Source: Lachnotalea glycerini
Lineage (GTDB): Bacteria; Bacillota; Clostridia; Lachnospirales; Lachnospiraceae
Direction: 5' to 3'
DNA length: 64,000 nt
Assembly (NCBI RefSeq): GCF_003201285.1
Contig: NZ_QICS01000011.1
Span: 1 to 64,000, forward strand
The notes below the pieces were generated by a model. That model searched no databases, was not told where the DNA came from, and was given only the letters and a program-made list of their open reading frames with translations. This document shows positions 1-10,761 of this stretch, in pieces. The first letter of the stretch is position 1, and the number at the start of each line of letters is the position of its first letter. A program made the position numbers and the translations under genes.

Positions 1-72
1 TAAAAACGCTAGAATCAAAAACCCTACCAACACAAATAAAGATTGTAATACATTTGGCATTTTCTTTTCCAT
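1..72 (-). CDS. N-terminus of a membrane protein, cut by the window edge
   Basis: Twenty-four codons are visible from an ATG at 72 running off the left edge. A GGAGG Shine-Dalgarno lies seven bases upstream (80-84). The peptide begins MEKKMPNVLQ and then becomes strongly hydrophobic, as in the first transmembrane helix of a transporter. It is the next gene downstream of the aminotransferase, behind a hairpin. The family cannot be named from so little sequence. Confidence 0.6.
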   Translation of the reverse strand, partial: MEKKMPNVLQSLFVLVGFLILAFL

Positions 73-135
73 ATACCATCCTCCAATAATTTTATTGTTT
101 TATCTTAATTTTTTATAGCTTATAAATTTATGAGA

Positions 136-169
136 AGAAAGGAGAAATGCACATCGCATTTCCCTTTCT
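136..169 (-). terminator. Hairpin terminator after the aminotransferase gene
   Basis: A stem of about 14 bp with one bulged A (AGAAAGG-a-GAAATGC, 5-base loop, GCATTTC-CCTTTCT) lies just past the aminotransferase stop. The T tract on the minus strand is weak, so termination may be partial. Confidence 0.55.
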
Positions 170-194
170 TTGTCAATAAGCAATTTCCAAAAAA

Positions 195-1400
195 CTAGTT
201 TAAGTAATCAACAAATTTCTTTATTCTTTCAATCCCCTTTTGAATCATCTCTATGGAAGCAGCATAGGATAATCGGATGTATCCATCTTGCCCAAAACCA
301 ATACCTGGTATGACTGCAACCTTTTCATTTTCTAAAAGAGCCTCTGAAAAATCAAAGGAATTATTTATTTGTTTTTCTTTATAATGCTTTCCTGTAAAAT
401 TTTGTATGTTTACCATTACATAAAATGCACCCTCCGGATTCCTGCAAGATAATCCATCAATCGAATTAATTGCCTTAACAATATAATTTTTTCTTTCTTC
501 AAAGCATTTTCTCATTGTTTCGACTGAATCTTGCGGTCCCTTTAAACCTTCTATACTTGCATATTGTGCTATTGTATTTGGATTTGATGTAGCGTGACTT
601 TGTATGTTGCTCATAATACTAGCTATTTTTTCAGAAGATGCTGAATAGCCAATACGCCAGCCTGTCATTGCATAACACTTTGACATTCCATTTACAACAA
701 TTGTCAACTCCTTAATCTTATCTCCTAAGGAAGCAATACTAGTATGCTCTCCTTCATAAATCAGCTTTTCGTATATCTCATCCGAAATTACATATAAATC
801 ATTTTTTACTGCAAAATCTGCAATTACCTGTAGATCTTCTTTTGTAAATACAGTTCCTGTCGGATTATTCGGACTGTTGATTATAATCGCTTTCGTTTTC
901 TCGGTTAATGCATTTTCTAAAGCGGTTTTGGTAAATTTAAATCCATCACATTCTTTCATCTCAACATATACAGGAATTGCATCTGACATTTCTATCAGGT
1001 TTGGATAGCTTACCCAATATGGAACTCCTACAATTACTTCATCCCCAGGATTACAGATTGCTTGTAACGAATTGAATAAGGAATGTTTGGCACCATTTGA
1101 TACGACTATATTTTTTACATCATATTCCAAATGATTATCCTTTGCCAGCTTTTCACAAATCGTTTTTTTCAATTGTACTAATCCGGATGCCGGTGTATAT
1201 CCTATTTTTCCGCTTTCCATAGCTTCAAAAGCAGCTTTTCTGATATTTTCCGGTGTATTAAAATCTGGTTCACCCACGCTGAGTGATATTACATCCTCGC
1301 CCTGCTCTTTCATTTTCTTAGCTTTTGCAGTAATTTCAAGCGTTACAGAAGATGTAATCTTTTGGTTCTTTTTTGATAACTGCTTAGGAATTAGAACCAC
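195..1400 (-). CDS. Aspartate aminotransferase-type PLP enzyme (class I/II)
   Basis: A 401-aa fold-type I aminotransferase of the AspB/AspC group, normally interconverting aspartate and oxaloacetate with glutamate and 2-oxoglutarate. Family landmarks: SVGEPDFNTP near the N-terminus, the substrate-loop SPNNPTG near residue 175, the PLP lysine in SKCYAMTGWRIGY near 240, and the C-terminal RLSYA arginine that holds the substrate carboxylate. The start codon is GTG and overlaps the last 10 bases of the glutamate dehydrogenase gene, so the two are probably translationally coupled. The Shine-Dalgarno (AAGGGG) sits very close to this GTG, so the exact start is uncertain, but the next ATG would remove conserved N-terminal sequence. 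Pairing with glutamate dehydrogenase suggests an amino-acid deamination or nitrogen-assimilation operon. Exact substrate preference cannot be read from sequence. Confidence 0.9.
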   Translation of the reverse strand: MVLIPKQLSKKNQKITSSVTLEITAKAKKMKEQGEDVISLSVGEPDFNTPENIRKAAFEAMESGKIGYTPASGLVQLKKTICEKLAKDNHLEYDVKNIVVSNGAKHSLFNSLQAICNPGDEVIVGVPYWVSYPNLIEMSDAIPVYVEMKECDGFKFTKTALENALTEKTKAIIINSPNNPTGTVFTKEDLQVIADFAVKNDLYVISDEIYEKLIYEGEHTSIASLGDKIKELTIVVNGMSKCYAMTGWRIGYSASSEKIASIMSNIQSHATSNPNTIAQYASIEGLKGPQDSVETMRKCFEERKNYIVKAINSIDGLSCRNPEGAFYVMVNIQNFTGKHYKEKQINNSFDFSEALLENEKVAVIPGIGFGQDGYIRLSYAASIEMIQKGIERIKKFVDYLN

Positions 1401-2653
1401 CCCCTTAATCTCATCGGAGTAGCGATACGCTTGATTGAAAACATATAAGCAGCTGTTCTCATATCATATCCTTTCTCCATTATTTCAACAATTTGATTAA
1501 AAGAATCTATCATCTTGGATTCCTGTTTTTGCTGCACTTCATCAAAAGTCCAATAGAAGTTATGAAGATTTTGAACCCATTCAAAATAAGAAACGGTAAC
1601 ACCTCCGGCATTTGCTAAAATATCAGGAACTATAAATATTCCTTTATCTAACAATACCTTTTCAGCGGCTGGTGTAGTAGGACCGTTGGCGCCTTCGCAA
1701 ATAATCTTCGCTTTAATGGCATCTGCATTGTCAACTGTAATGGCATTTTCAAGCGCACAAGGTGCAAAAATATCACACTCAACTTTAAATACATCTTCTC
1801 TATCCATTTCTTTTTCAGCTCCGGCAAATCCCTTAATGGTTTTATTTTGCTCGGTATGTTTCATAAGAGCTTTAATATCCAGTCCGTCAGGATGATATAA
1901 GCAGCAATTAACATCTGATACTGCTATTACTTTACTACCAAGTTCCTCTAAGTATAAAGCCGCATAGCTTCCTACATTTCCAAATCCCTGAACGACAGAA
2001 CGCTGTCCTTTCATTTCAAGGCCTTTGTATTTTACTGCTTCTTTTGCCATAAGCGCAACTCCGTAGCCGGTTGCTTCTCTTCTAGCATGGCATCCACCAA
2101 ATTCTACCGGTTTTCCCGTAAAGGTTGCCATTAATGTTTGTCCTACACCTCTTAATTTTGAATATTCATCTGTCATCCAAACCATAATTTGGCCATTCGT
2201 ATTAACATCCGGTGCCGGAATGTCTCTTCTCTCGCCAATAATTGGAGTAATAGCCTTAGCATATCCTCTTGCCAGTCTTTCCAGCTCACCTTGAGAAAGC
2301 TCATTCGGATCTACAACAACTCCTCCCTTAGCTCCTCCATATGGCAAATTCATAACTCCGCATTTAAAAGTCATCCAGGTAGCCAACGCCTTTACTTCGT
2401 CTTCTGTAACATTTGGATGAAAACGAACACCTCCCTTACATGGACCAGGTGCATCATTATGCTGTACGCGGTATCCTGTAAACATTTTGCTTGATCCATC
2501 ATCCATTTTTACTGGTATGGACACTTTTAATACTCTTTCTGGTTCACTTAGTAAAAGATATACTGATTCATCTTCTCCTAATGCATCACAAGCTGCTTTT
2601 AATTGCATTTGTGCGATTTTAAATGGATTTCTTTCTTTTTCGTTAGTTGGCAT
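1391..2653 (-). CDS. gdhA: Glutamate dehydrogenase
   Basis: A 420-aa hexameric-type glutamate dehydrogenase (Glu/Leu/Phe/Val dehydrogenase family), catalysing reversible oxidative deamination of glutamate to 2-oxoglutarate and ammonia in the cytoplasm. The substrate lysine motif PYGGAKGGVVVDP is near residue 105, and the dinucleotide-binding GFGNVGS is near 222. The length is typical of catabolic, usually NAD-linked clostridial enzymes. ATG start with AGGAGGAG seven bases upstream; first gene of the operon with the aminotransferase. A promoter lies upstream, and the divergent Lrp/AsnC gene is the obvious candidate regulator. Cofactor choice is inferred from family, not from a diagnostic residue. 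Confidence 0.95.
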   Translation of the reverse strand: MPTNEKERNPFKIAQMQLKAACDALGEDESVYLLLSEPERVLKVSIPVKMDDGSSKMFTGYRVQHNDAPGPCKGGVRFHPNVTEDEVKALATWMTFKCGVMNLPYGGAKGGVVVDPNELSQGELERLARGYAKAITPIIGERRDIPAPDVNTNGQIMVWMTDEYSKLRGVGQTLMATFTGKPVEFGGCHARREATGYGVALMAKEAVKYKGLEMKGQRSVVQGFGNVGSYAALYLEELGSKVIAVSDVNCCLYHPDGLDIKALMKHTEQNKTIKGFAGAEKEMDREDVFKVECDIFAPCALENAITVDNADAIKAKIICEGANGPTTPAAEKVLLDKGIFIVPDILANAGGVTVSYFEWVQNLHNFYWTFDEVQQKQESKMIDSFNQIVEIMEKGYDMRTAAYMFSIKRIATPMRLRGWF

Positions 2654-2731
2654 TACTAACTCCTCCTTTTAGTTGTTGTGCATAATTAAAATTGGTTTTA
2701 ACATTTATTCTTGTTGATTGTGTATAAGCGA

Positions 2732-2760
2732 ATATTAACATTGCTATTTATTTTTGTAAA
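2732..2760 (-). promoter_or_regulatory. Sigma-A-type promoter for the gdh operon
   Basis: On the minus strand TTTACA (2760-2755) is followed by exactly 17 bases and TAATAT (2737-2732), about 80 bases before the gdh start. It lies in the AT-rich 329-bp divergent region 2654-2982, which otherwise holds only the opposing lrp promoter. Confidence 0.6.
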
Positions 2761-2879
2761 TATGTATGATAAAATAATTAATAATATAAAATAATTAATC
2801 CAAATGCTTTATAAAAATAAATAAAATTAAATTTTTACTTTTTTTTATTAATTTCGCTACTATTTTTAAAAAGTTAAGG

Positions 2880-2908
2880 TTGACTTATACTTTATTTAGA
2901 ATTATTAT
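2880..2908 (+). promoter_or_regulatory. Sigma-A-type promoter for the Lrp/AsnC gene
   Basis: TTGACT (2880-2885), 17-base spacer, TATTAT (2903-2908), about 75 bases before the regulator start codon. Confidence 0.6.
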
Positions 2909-2982
2909 TGCAATTTATGACAAATATAAGATTTCTTTTACAAAATAATAAAATTTAAAGTACACTTTTAGGAGGTAACAAA

Positions 2983-3411
2983 ATGGATGAAATCGACAAA
3001 AAAATACTAAAAACATTACAGCACAACGGGAGAGTTTCGATTAAGGATTTAAGTGCTCAAATAAATCTGACTCCTCCCGCCGTTAGCGAACGTATCAAAC
3101 GTTTGGAAAATCAAGGTATTATATTGGGCTATACTGCAATTATTGATACCCAGAAAATAGGATTAAGTATTCTTGCCTTAATCAACGTATCAATGCGAGC
3201 TGACAAACACAAAGAATTCTATAAGTTTATACGGAGTCTAGACTCTGTAACAGAGTGTTATCATGTAACAGGAGCCTATTGCATGGTGGTTACGGTTTAT
3301 TGTAAATCAATGACCGATTTAGAACATGTTGTTAATTTGGTACAGCAGTATGGAGATACTAACACCTTACTTGTTCTTTCCCGCCCCATTTCTCAAAGGC
3401 CGTTTTTTTGA
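2983..3411 (+). CDS. Lrp/AsnC family transcriptional regulator
   Basis: A 142-aa protein of normal family length. Residues 1-60 form the AsnC-type winged HTH (MDEIDKKILKTLQHNGR; SIKDLSAQINLTPPAVSERI), followed by a RAM ligand-binding domain. Family members bind amino acids and act as dimers to octamers on promoters of amino-acid genes. ATG start with TTAGGAGG upstream. It is divergent from gdh and shares a 329-bp control region, so local control of the gdh/aminotransferase operon is likely (inference). Confidence 0.93.
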   Translation: MDEIDKKILKTLQHNGRVSIKDLSAQINLTPPAVSERIKRLENQGIILGYTAIIDTQKIGLSILALINVSMRADKHKEFYKFIRSLDSVTECYHVTGAYCMVVTVYCKSMTDLEHVVNLVQQYGDTNTLLVLSRPISQRPFF

Positions 3412-3552
3412 AATGAGAAAGCACATACTGTGGCATAGCAATTTAACCTAACATATTATTTGCATACACCACTTTTTTTATACAACGATTCATTAAATCA
3501 TGTTTGCAAATAATTGTTTAATACGCAACACCAATTCCTAATATAGATTTTT

Positions 3553-3589
3553 AAAAGGGCGTTTAATCCATACCAGATGACGCCCTTTT
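3553..3589. terminator. Bidirectional terminator between lrp and the first chemoreceptor
   Basis: AAAAGGGCGT (3553-3562) pairs with ACGCCCTTTT (3580-3589). T-rich sequence follows on the plus strand and TTTTAAAAATCT on the minus strand, so it can serve both convergent genes. Confidence 0.8.
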
Positions 3590-3646
3590 ATTGTTTTACA
3601 AAATAAATAATTGCAATACTTAAAACGATAACTTAATTGTAAATAA

Positions 3647-5647
3647 CTAATTAATCTTAAATCTGCTAATCTGATTTTTTAGCTGATTAGAAAGTTCCTG
3701 CAGCTCATTTGAATATTTATTAAATTCTTCCATAGACGCTGTTATTTCCTCGGTTGAAGCCGTAACTTCCTCTGAAGCTGATGCAGTTTCTTCCGACACC
3801 GAAGAAATATTTTCAATTGCAAGCACAAGAGAATTTTTATTATTATTTGTAACCATTTCTGAGCCTTTTATTTCTTCAACCTTAATCATCATCCCACCAA
3901 TAGCTTCCATTATTTCACTAAATATATCTTTTGTCTGTACCACTGCAACATCCTGCTCTGCTACTACAGTTTTTGTTTGCTGTATTGCTTCTACGGCAAC
4001 CTCTGATTTTTTTTGTATTGCTTCAATAATTTGTTTTATTTCCTCTGTCGAATGATGGGATTCTTCCGCAAGTTTTCTTATCTCTGCTGCAACAACAGCA
4101 AACCCTTTACCCGCCTCTCCTGCACGGGCAGACTCAATACTTGCATTTAAAGAAAGGAGATTCGTTTGATTGGTAATGCTAGATAATGTATCTGAAATAT
4201 CACTGATTTTCTTCGTGCTTTCATACATATCATCAATTATGTTGTTTACGGCTTCGGTAGAAAATCTTGTTTTATTTGATTTTTCAATTAAGGCATCTAC
4301 CATGCCTAAGCCCTTTGAACTTAATAATTTAGTTTCTTTTGAAATATCATCCATTTCATTCGAATTACCATGAATTTCATCTAGCTTATTTGAAAGGCTT
4401 TCCATTTGAAGCGCAGCATTTTGCGCATCCTGTGCCTGATTGAGTGCTCCATGAGATACCTCTTCAATTGCTCTGGCCACTTCACCAACTGAAGATGTTA
4501 CCTCTGATGACATATTTGCAAGTGCAGATGATGTTAGTAAGACTGTTTCTGAGGAGTGCATGATATTTTTTATTAACTCGGAAATACTTTGAATCATTTT
4601 ATTAAAGGATTGTGCTAAATCCACAAATTCATCATTCGTTGCTGCCATAATATCTACTGTCAAATCCCCTGCGGATGCCTTAGCAAAAACTTCTTTCAGC
4701 TTTATAATATTTCTTGCAATACCGCCGCTTAAAAGCAATGATAATACTGATGAAATAACAAGCATGATTAGTATCATTGTAATCATCGTAACTAAAATCG
4801 CTCGTGTATCTTTTGTTAATTCTGAATCATCCAAAATAGCAACTAATTTCCATCCGGTAATCGAGTTTGTTTGGAATAAACCAAACTGCTTCGTTTTATT
4901 TTCTACAAAGGATACAAATCCACTTTCTTGTGACTTGACATCATTCCAGAATGTCAAGCTTTGGGCTGCATCCGTATTCAATAGATCACTTTGAGGATGT
5001 GCTAGAATAATACCTTCCGTATCTGTAATAAATACATATCCGTTATTTCCTATTTTCTTCTGGCTTATCTTCTGCGTTAAATCAGATAATGTGCAATCTA
5101 TAGCCATTACACCAACGATTTGATTGTCTTTTTCAACCGTTTTCGCAACCGTTATTACGATGTCATCGGTTGAAGCGCTTAAGTATGCTGAAGTCAACAC
5201 TACATTTCCTCTGTTTTCTACGGCCAGCTGATACCACGGCCTTTGAGTTGCATCATATCCTGCCGGCATCTCTTGTTGTGGAGATATGATATACTTTCCA
5301 GATTCTGTTCCAAAATAACTTCCCAACAAATCCAGTTTATTATCTTGTATGTGATCCAATATGTCTTGTATATAATTTATGTTGTCTGCACTGTCAATGT
5401 CTATGAAATGACTGTTACTTGCTGTTATAGAAACCAACTCCATTAACCCATCAAAGTATTCATTCACACCATCATTAATTTCATTAAGGGTTTGAGTACT
5501 TGTAAGCATTAGTTTATCATTTAGAATTGTCTTTGACTGATAATACGATCCTATTCCAACTACAATAAGCGGAATAATACAAATAGTCATAATTCCTGCA
5601 ATCAACTTGGTTCTGATACTATTCATTTTTGCTTTCTTTCTTTTCAT
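3647..5647 (-). CDS. Methyl-accepting chemotaxis protein, dCache type (copy 1)
   Basis: A 666-aa chemoreceptor. TM1 is at about residues 12-33, an extracellular dCache domain at about 34-280, TM2 at about 283-306, then HAMP and a signalling helical hairpin with the conserved tip around [20 protein letters not shown]. It should relay ligand binding to CheA/CheW at the membrane. In the amino-acid-sensing dCache motif it keeps the distal Tyr-(4)-Arg-x-Trp-Tyr part ([10 protein letters not shown]) and the later Asp (AIDCTL), but where its paralogue has Tyr-x-Asp (YQD) it has Tyr-Leu-Ser, suggesting altered ligand choice. ATG with GGAGGA six bases upstream. Closest relative in the window is the adjacent receptor at 6155, so a tandem duplication is likely. 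Confidence 0.95.
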   Translation of the reverse strand: MKRKKAKMNSIRTKLIAGIMTICIIPLIVVGIGSYYQSKTILNDKLMLTSTQTLNEINDGVNEYFDGLMELVSITASNSHFIDIDSADNINYIQDILDHIQDNKLDLLGSYFGTESGKYIISPQQEMPAGYDATQRPWYQLAVENRGNVVLTSAYLSASTDDIVITVAKTVEKDNQIVGVMAIDCTLSDLTQKISQKKIGNNGYVFITDTEGIILAHPQSDLLNTDAAQSLTFWNDVKSQESGFVSFVENKTKQFGLFQTNSITGWKLVAILDDSELTKDTRAILVTMITMILIMLVISSVLSLLLSGGIARNIIKLKEVFAKASAGDLTVDIMAATNDEFVDLAQSFNKMIQSISELIKNIMHSSETVLLTSSALANMSSEVTSSVGEVARAIEEVSHGALNQAQDAQNAALQMESLSNKLDEIHGNSNEMDDISKETKLLSSKGLGMVDALIEKSNKTRFSTEAVNNIIDDMYESTKKISDISDTLSSITNQTNLLSLNASIESARAGEAGKGFAVVAAEIRKLAEESHHSTEEIKQIIEAIQKKSEVAVEAIQQTKTVVAEQDVAVVQTKDIFSEIMEAIGGMMIKVEEIKGSEMVTNNNKNSLVLAIENISSVSEETASASEEVTASTEEITASMEEFNKYSNELQELSNQLKNQISRFKIN

Positions 5648-5715
5648 AGTTCCTCCTTTTGCTTTATCTTACGACCAGCTTTTCAGCAATCTTTAAAATA
5701 AGCCATTTCTATTTT

Positions 5716-5742
5716 TAAGGCAAGGAATATTTCCTTGCCTTA
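5716..5742. repeat. Perfect palindrome upstream of chemoreceptor copy 1
   Basis: TAAGGCAAGGAA-TAT-TTCCTTGCCTTA, 12 bp perfect arms, in the 5' region of the first chemoreceptor. The inner stem TAAGGCAAGG/CCTTGCCTTA recurs exactly after the third chemoreceptor (10762-10807). It could be a leader hairpin or an operator. Confidence 0.65.
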
Positions 5743-6097
5743 CTTTTAAATTATAGCGCATCACGCATTTGTACATTATGCACATTAATTTATTTATTAA
5801 AATTTATTATTATGCATTATGTATATTTTAATATTATCATCACTATTTATAGTTGTAAATATGCACCCATAAATTATTTATATTCAAACTTTTTTGTACA
5901 TTATACTTTATAAAAATTATTTATTTATATTTATTCTTATTTTAATTAATTTAATAATAATTTTATAAGCAACTTTTATTCTTAATCTTTTCAAAAGAGT
6001 AATAATATGGTTTTAATAACCATTTCTATTTTATATAATAGCAAAGAGAAAATTAGCTTCTCTATCAAATATCAGAACTGAACTATTCTTACATATA
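5743..6097. other. AT-rich spacer upstream of chemoreceptor copy 1
   Basis: About 355 bases, very AT-rich, with no open reading frame or strong hairpin. It presumably holds the copy 1 promoter, but several hexamer matches compete and none is convincing. Confidence 0.4.
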
Positions 6098-6143
6098 AAA
6101 ATAACGAGACTATTGAGATAAGTCCCAATAGCCTCGTTATTTT
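6098..6143 (-). terminator. Terminator of chemoreceptor copy 2
   Basis: AAAATAACGAG (6098-6108) pairs with CTCGTTATTTT (6133-6143), with further pairing of TATTG/CAATA inside, directly after the stop of the gene at 6155. Confidence 0.85.
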
Positions 6144-6154
6144 AACCTTGTATT

Positions 6155-8149
6155 TTATAGTACCTTAAATCTTCCAATCTGACTTTCCAACTGATTTGCC
6201 ATACCTTGAAGTTCAGTTGAAAATCTGGTGAACTCTTCCATAGCCGCTGTGATCTCTTCTGTTGAAGCGGTAACCTCTTCTGAAGCTGATGCAGTTTCTT
6301 CTGATACCGCTGAAATATTTTCTATTGCAACCACAAGAGAGCTTTTATTATCATTTGTAATCGTGATAGATTTTCTGATTTCTTCAACCTTAATCAACAT
6401 CTTATCGATTGCATCCAGAATTTCACTAAATATTTCTTTGGTCTGACCTACTGCAATATCCTGTTCTTCCACAACCTGTTTTGTTTCTTGAATTGCTTCT
6501 ACCGCAATCTCCGATTTACTTTGTATTGTTTCAATAATCTGCTTGATTTCCTCTGTTGAATTATGCGATTCTTCCGCAAGCTTTCTAATTTCACCTGCTA
6601 CAACAGCAAACCCCTTGCCTGCTTCACCTGCACGAGCCGACTCAATGCTGGCATTCAGTGACAGCAGATTGGTTTGATTAGTAATGCTGGATAAGGTATC
6701 TGATATAGCACTGATTTGCTTTGTACTTTCATACATATCATCTACAATGTGATTCACCTGATCAGTCGATAATCTTGTTTTATCGGATTTTTTAATTAAA
6801 GTCTCTACCATAGAAAGCCCCTTAGAGCTTAATGATTTTGTACTCTTTGAAATATCATCCATTTCATTTGAATTTTCATTAATTTCATCTAACTTATTCG
6901 ATAGACTATCCATCTGAAATGCTCCATTTTGAGCATCCTGAGCTTGATTTACCGCTCCATGGGATACTTCCTCAATTGCTCTGGCCACTTCACCAACCGA
7001 AGTTGCTACTTCTGATGACATGGATGCTAAATTAGTAGAGGTTTCTAAAACTGTCTGGGAAGACTTTGTAACATTCCTCATCAAATCAGATATATTTCCA
7101 ATCATTTTATTAAAGGATTCTGCTAAATCCCTGAACTCATCTTTTGTCGCTGCCGTTATAGATACCGTCAAGTCACCATCTGATGCTTTTGCAAATACTT
7201 CCTTTAGCTTTATAATGTTTTTTGCAATTCCACTACTTAAAAATATGGAGAGTAGAGATGAAATAACAAGCATAATTATAATTATAATAAGTGTCGTCAT
7301 TAAAATCGCGCTAGTATCTGTCGTCAATTCAGAATCATCTAATACGGCAACAAGCTTCCAGCCTGTTATTGCACTGGTTTGATAAACACCAAATTTATTT
7401 TGTCCCTCATAGGTATATTTTACAAAACCGCTGTCCTGTGTCTTAACCTCGTCCCAAAATGACAACTGAGTTGTTGTATTAATAAGATCACTTTGAGGAT
7501 GTGCCAAAACGGTTCCATCTACATTTGATATGTATACATACCCCGTATTACCAACCTTTTTTTCTGCAATCTGCTGGGTAAGTGCTGTCAAAGTGCAATC
7601 CACTGCAACCACACCAACTACTTTTCCATCCTTTTCAACTGTTTTCGCAATTGTAACAATATTATCACCTGTGGAAGCATCCTGATAAGGCGATGTAATT
7701 ACCGTTTCTCCTTGTTTTTCTACCGCCATTAGATACCAATCTCTTGTAGTCGGATCATAGCCATCAGGCATTACATCTTCCGGCGCATTAACAAATTTTC
7801 CGGTAGCTGTTCCAAAGTATGCCGAAAGAAGCTCGGATTTGGTATCCTTTACGCTCATAAGTAAATCTTGTACGTAATCTATATTGTTGCCAGTTTCAAC
7901 ATTTACCAAATTATAATTATTTGTTGTCAAAGTAACCGTCTCTGATAAGCCGCTAAAATATTCATTTAAACTGTCATTTATTTGTGATAACGTTTGAGAA
8001 CTTGTTAATGTCAGCTTGTCATACAATATAGATTTTGATTGCATAAAGGAACCAATTCCTATCGCTAAAAGCGGTAAGATGCAAATTGCCATAATTCCCG
8101 CAATCAGCTTAGTTCGTATACTGTTAAATTTCAATTTTTTATGTTTCAT
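6155..8149 (-). CDS. Methyl-accepting chemotaxis protein, dCache type (copy 2)
   Basis: A 664-aa chemoreceptor with the same layout as its neighbour: TM1 near residues 12-33, dCache, TM2 near 280-305, HAMP, signalling hairpin with tip [20 protein letters not shown]. The sensor domain carries the full amino-acid dCache signature: Tyr then Arg-x-Trp-Tyr ([10 protein letters not shown]), Tyr-x-Asp (SPYQDAS) and a downstream Asp (AVDCTL), so an amino-acid attractant is a reasonable prediction. The signalling half is almost identical to copy 1 while the sensor half has diverged, as expected for a duplicated receptor that changed specificity. ATG with a GGAGG Shine-Dalgarno. Confidence 0.95.
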   Translation of the reverse strand: MKHKKLKFNSIRTKLIAGIMAICILPLLAIGIGSFMQSKSILYDKLTLTSSQTLSQINDSLNEYFSGLSETVTLTTNNYNLVNVETGNNIDYVQDLLMSVKDTKSELLSAYFGTATGKFVNAPEDVMPDGYDPTTRDWYLMAVEKQGETVITSPYQDASTGDNIVTIAKTVEKDGKVVGVVAVDCTLTALTQQIAEKKVGNTGYVYISNVDGTVLAHPQSDLINTTTQLSFWDEVKTQDSGFVKYTYEGQNKFGVYQTSAITGWKLVAVLDDSELTTDTSAILMTTLIIIIIMLVISSLLSIFLSSGIAKNIIKLKEVFAKASDGDLTVSITAATKDEFRDLAESFNKMIGNISDLMRNVTKSSQTVLETSTNLASMSSEVATSVGEVARAIEEVSHGAVNQAQDAQNGAFQMDSLSNKLDEINENSNEMDDISKSTKSLSSKGLSMVETLIKKSDKTRLSTDQVNHIVDDMYESTKQISAISDTLSSITNQTNLLSLNASIESARAGEAGKGFAVVAGEIRKLAEESHNSTEEIKQIIETIQSKSEIAVEAIQETKQVVEEQDIAVGQTKEIFSEILDAIDKMLIKVEEIRKSITITNDNKSSLVVAIENISAVSEETASASEEVTASTEEITAAMEEFTRFSTELQGMANQLESQIGRFKVL

Positions 8150-8338
8150 TTTTCCTCCTTTCGTTCATCGTTATAATCCTTTTTCTCTTTTTTAACGATA
8201 CTTTAAATTTAACATTCGTTATCCTCAAATTGTAGATACAATACTTTGAATTTGAGCGCATTTTTCATATAAAAATCCATGAATAAGGAACCATTTTTTA
8301 ACTAAACTTTAAAAAGGAACGATTCTTTAATAAATTAA

Positions 8339-10576
8339 TTAGTCTTTTCCCTTTTTTCTTTCTCTATCGTTTGCTTCTCTTAATTTGCTTGGACTAACAC
8401 CCTTCACTTTTTTAAACGCTCTGCGAAATGATTGTATACTATTATATCCTACTTCCTCTGCTATTTTAACTATAGTAAGCCTGCTTTCCTTTAACAGATT
8501 ACAGGAACGTTCTATCCTTAACTTCTCAACATAATCTGCAAAATTAGTACCCGTCTGTTCTTTAAACAAGGTTGATACATAGCCTTCGGAAATATGAAAT
8601 TCTATACTTAACATTGCCAGTCCTAAATTTGAGTCCATATAATGTGTATCAACATAGTCTTTCAATCTTTCATTCAACTTACTTCCTCTGTCACCTTTAT
8701 TTGTTTGTGAACTATCGCCGATTACACCAAAGGCTTGCAATAGCAGTGCGTAATAATCCTGAATCTCTAATTCATAATAATGAATTGCAAAGGCATTCAA
8801 TTGCTCTGTATGCTGTGACACTAAATCTGATTTGTCTATCTTAATTAATGTGCTAATAAACTGATTATTTAACTTCAAAAATTGACTTCTTGTCAGATTT
8901 CTAGTTTCAAAATTTTCTTTTAATGATAAATCCAACAGTTCCTTTATTTGATGTAAATCTCCTGACTGTGTACAGTAGATTAATCTTTCCTCAAACTGCT
9001 CTGGATAATAGAAGCTAGACTGCTCTCTCGCAATATCTTTATAAAATACAAGCTGCTTGTTTTCACATGCGAATTCCAAAGCTGCAATAGCCTCTTCACA
9101 GGCACGCCAAAGCTCCATAACCTGCACACAATGGTTACTGACACCCCACAAAGGATTTATTTTATACTCTCTTAGTATCCCCTCTTGAATATAAGAAATA
9201 ATCTCATCGGGTTTTGATTCCCGTCCCATACAAGGTAAAATGACTAAATGAATCAAATGATCTACTTCGTAAAACCAAACTTCCTCCTTTATGAATTCTC
9301 GTAATTTAGCTTGAAGATAGCAAAAAGCCATTTGATTCTTCTTTAGTGTTTCATTTTCCGCCTCATTAATATCCTTATTTTCAAAACGAAATGCCAAAAC
9401 CCGATATAGTTTTGAACTTACATGATATCCCACCTTAGAGGCTAGCACAAAAAGCTCCTTTTCGTTTGCAAATTCACCTCGCAGCAGTTTATATAGAAAC
9501 GCATATTGTAACAAAGGTTTTTCATTTTTACTTTCATTTAGATAATGTTGATTGTCTGAAACGATACTGTTAAACATCTCTTCAAGCTTACTTGTATTTC
9601 TTTCTGCATTAGGAATGTAGTTGTCAAATATTTTATTGACTGGTTTTCCATACCTTATACTCATATAGTGTGCAAGAATAATCCCAATTGCTAATGCCAA
9701 CAGCAAGATAAAATACTGACTTATTTTAATAAAATTAAAACTTTTCATAAGCTCAGTTCGATTGAAAATCAAAAGATACCTCCAAGTATTTTCACCAGAA
9801 ACCGAATAGATGATTATATCATTTCCTAACTTTATATATCCTTGCAGCCCTTCAATTAATATACTTGAAAAATCAGTCTCTGTTTCATTTTGATTTGTCT
9901 GATAGGAAATGCTTCCATCCTGCTGTTGCATTAATAGTGACATGGTTTCATTATCATCCTCAAGAAACAGATGATTGATATAATCCATATTAAAATTACA
10001 TATAACTGCCCCCATTAAGCTATGACCATCACTTCCCATAATAGGCTGAATCCATTGCAATGTATTATCATTCAATTGGTAATGTGCCTTAGAATCATCT
10101 TCTCCCTCAAGCAATCCCTTCATATCCTTATAAGTATCTTGTGCCGATGCCTTGTCACAAAATAAAGTACCATTCACCAGATAATAGTTTTCTTCATCAA
10201 AATAAATGACCACATTTTCCAGCAAATCTACTGCAAGATATTCCAAGATGTTATTTATTTTAGAAATGGCATCTTCTGTATTGGATGCATTAATGTCTGT
10301 ACTTATCTCTTCCTCAGCCAAATCTTGAACTGTTTCACTTTTGGCAATCTGCAAAGCTGCAGTATGTATTTGCTTCATATTGCAATCTATTACATTGGTG
10401 CTGTAACTTAATGCATTCATTCTCCCATGTATTACCTCTTCTTCTGCAGCCTGAAAGTATAGCTTGAATCCGGTAAAACATATTAACAATGGTAAGATTA
10501 GTACAATCAAATATGATATTTTAAACTGCATGATAATATCATGCTTATAAATTTTTTTTAAATTTTTAATCCCCAA
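8339..10576 (-). CDS. Membrane-bound AraC-family regulator with extracellular sensor
   Basis: A 745-aa protein with TM1 at about residues 18-40, an extracytoplasmic region, TM2 at about 275-300, a cytoplasmic linker and a C-terminal AraC HTH pair (about 640-740; SIEFHISEGYVSTLFKEQTG and VGYNSIQSFRRAFKKVKGVS). Similar proteins in Firmicutes respond to extracellular sugars or oligosaccharides, often beside ABC importers. Here the neighbours are chemoreceptors, so its target is unclear. TTG start, supported by GGAGGG nine bases upstream. The same architecture recurs at 53308. Confidence 0.88.
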   Translation of the reverse strand: MGIKNLKKIYKHDIIMQFKISYLIVLILPLLICFTGFKLYFQAAEEEVIHGRMNALSYSTNVIDCNMKQIHTAALQIAKSETVQDLAEEEISTDINASNTEDAISKINNILEYLAVDLLENVVIYFDEENYYLVNGTLFCDKASAQDTYKDMKGLLEGEDDSKAHYQLNDNTLQWIQPIMGSDGHSLMGAVICNFNMDYINHLFLEDDNETMSLLMQQQDGSISYQTNQNETETDFSSILIEGLQGYIKLGNDIIIYSVSGENTWRYLLIFNRTELMKSFNFIKISQYFILLLALAIGIILAHYMSIRYGKPVNKIFDNYIPNAERNTSKLEEMFNSIVSDNQHYLNESKNEKPLLQYAFLYKLLRGEFANEKELFVLASKVGYHVSSKLYRVLAFRFENKDINEAENETLKKNQMAFCYLQAKLREFIKEEVWFYEVDHLIHLVILPCMGRESKPDEIISYIQEGILREYKINPLWGVSNHCVQVMELWRACEEAIAALEFACENKQLVFYKDIAREQSSFYYPEQFEERLIYCTQSGDLHQIKELLDLSLKENFETRNLTRSQFLKLNNQFISTLIKIDKSDLVSQHTEQLNAFAIHYYELEIQDYYALLLQAFGVIGDSSQTNKGDRGSKLNERLKDYVDTHYMDSNLGLAMLSIEFHISEGYVSTLFKEQTGTNFADYVEKLRIERSCNLLKESRLTIVKIAEEVGYNSIQSFRRAFKKVKGVSPSKLREANDRERKKGKD

Positions 10577-10761
10577 ATGATACTTCCCTCCATTTATGTT
10601 ACAAACACTTAATTAACAATCAAGTTTTACTGCAGCTAATTTCTCTCTCCCCAAAATCAGCAACCATGTATGCAATACCTAATAACTGCAAAAAACATTT
10701 AAGTTTCACATAGTTATTAAGCATTAATTAATGCAAATCGAGTAATACATCTTCCTGTTTA

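Noticed and set aside
5648-6154. Cyclic-di-GMP riboswitch before the chemoreceptor
   Set aside because: Such switches precede clostridial chemoreceptor genes, and GGCAAGG looked suggestive, but it is part of a simple palindrome and the riboswitch core is absent.
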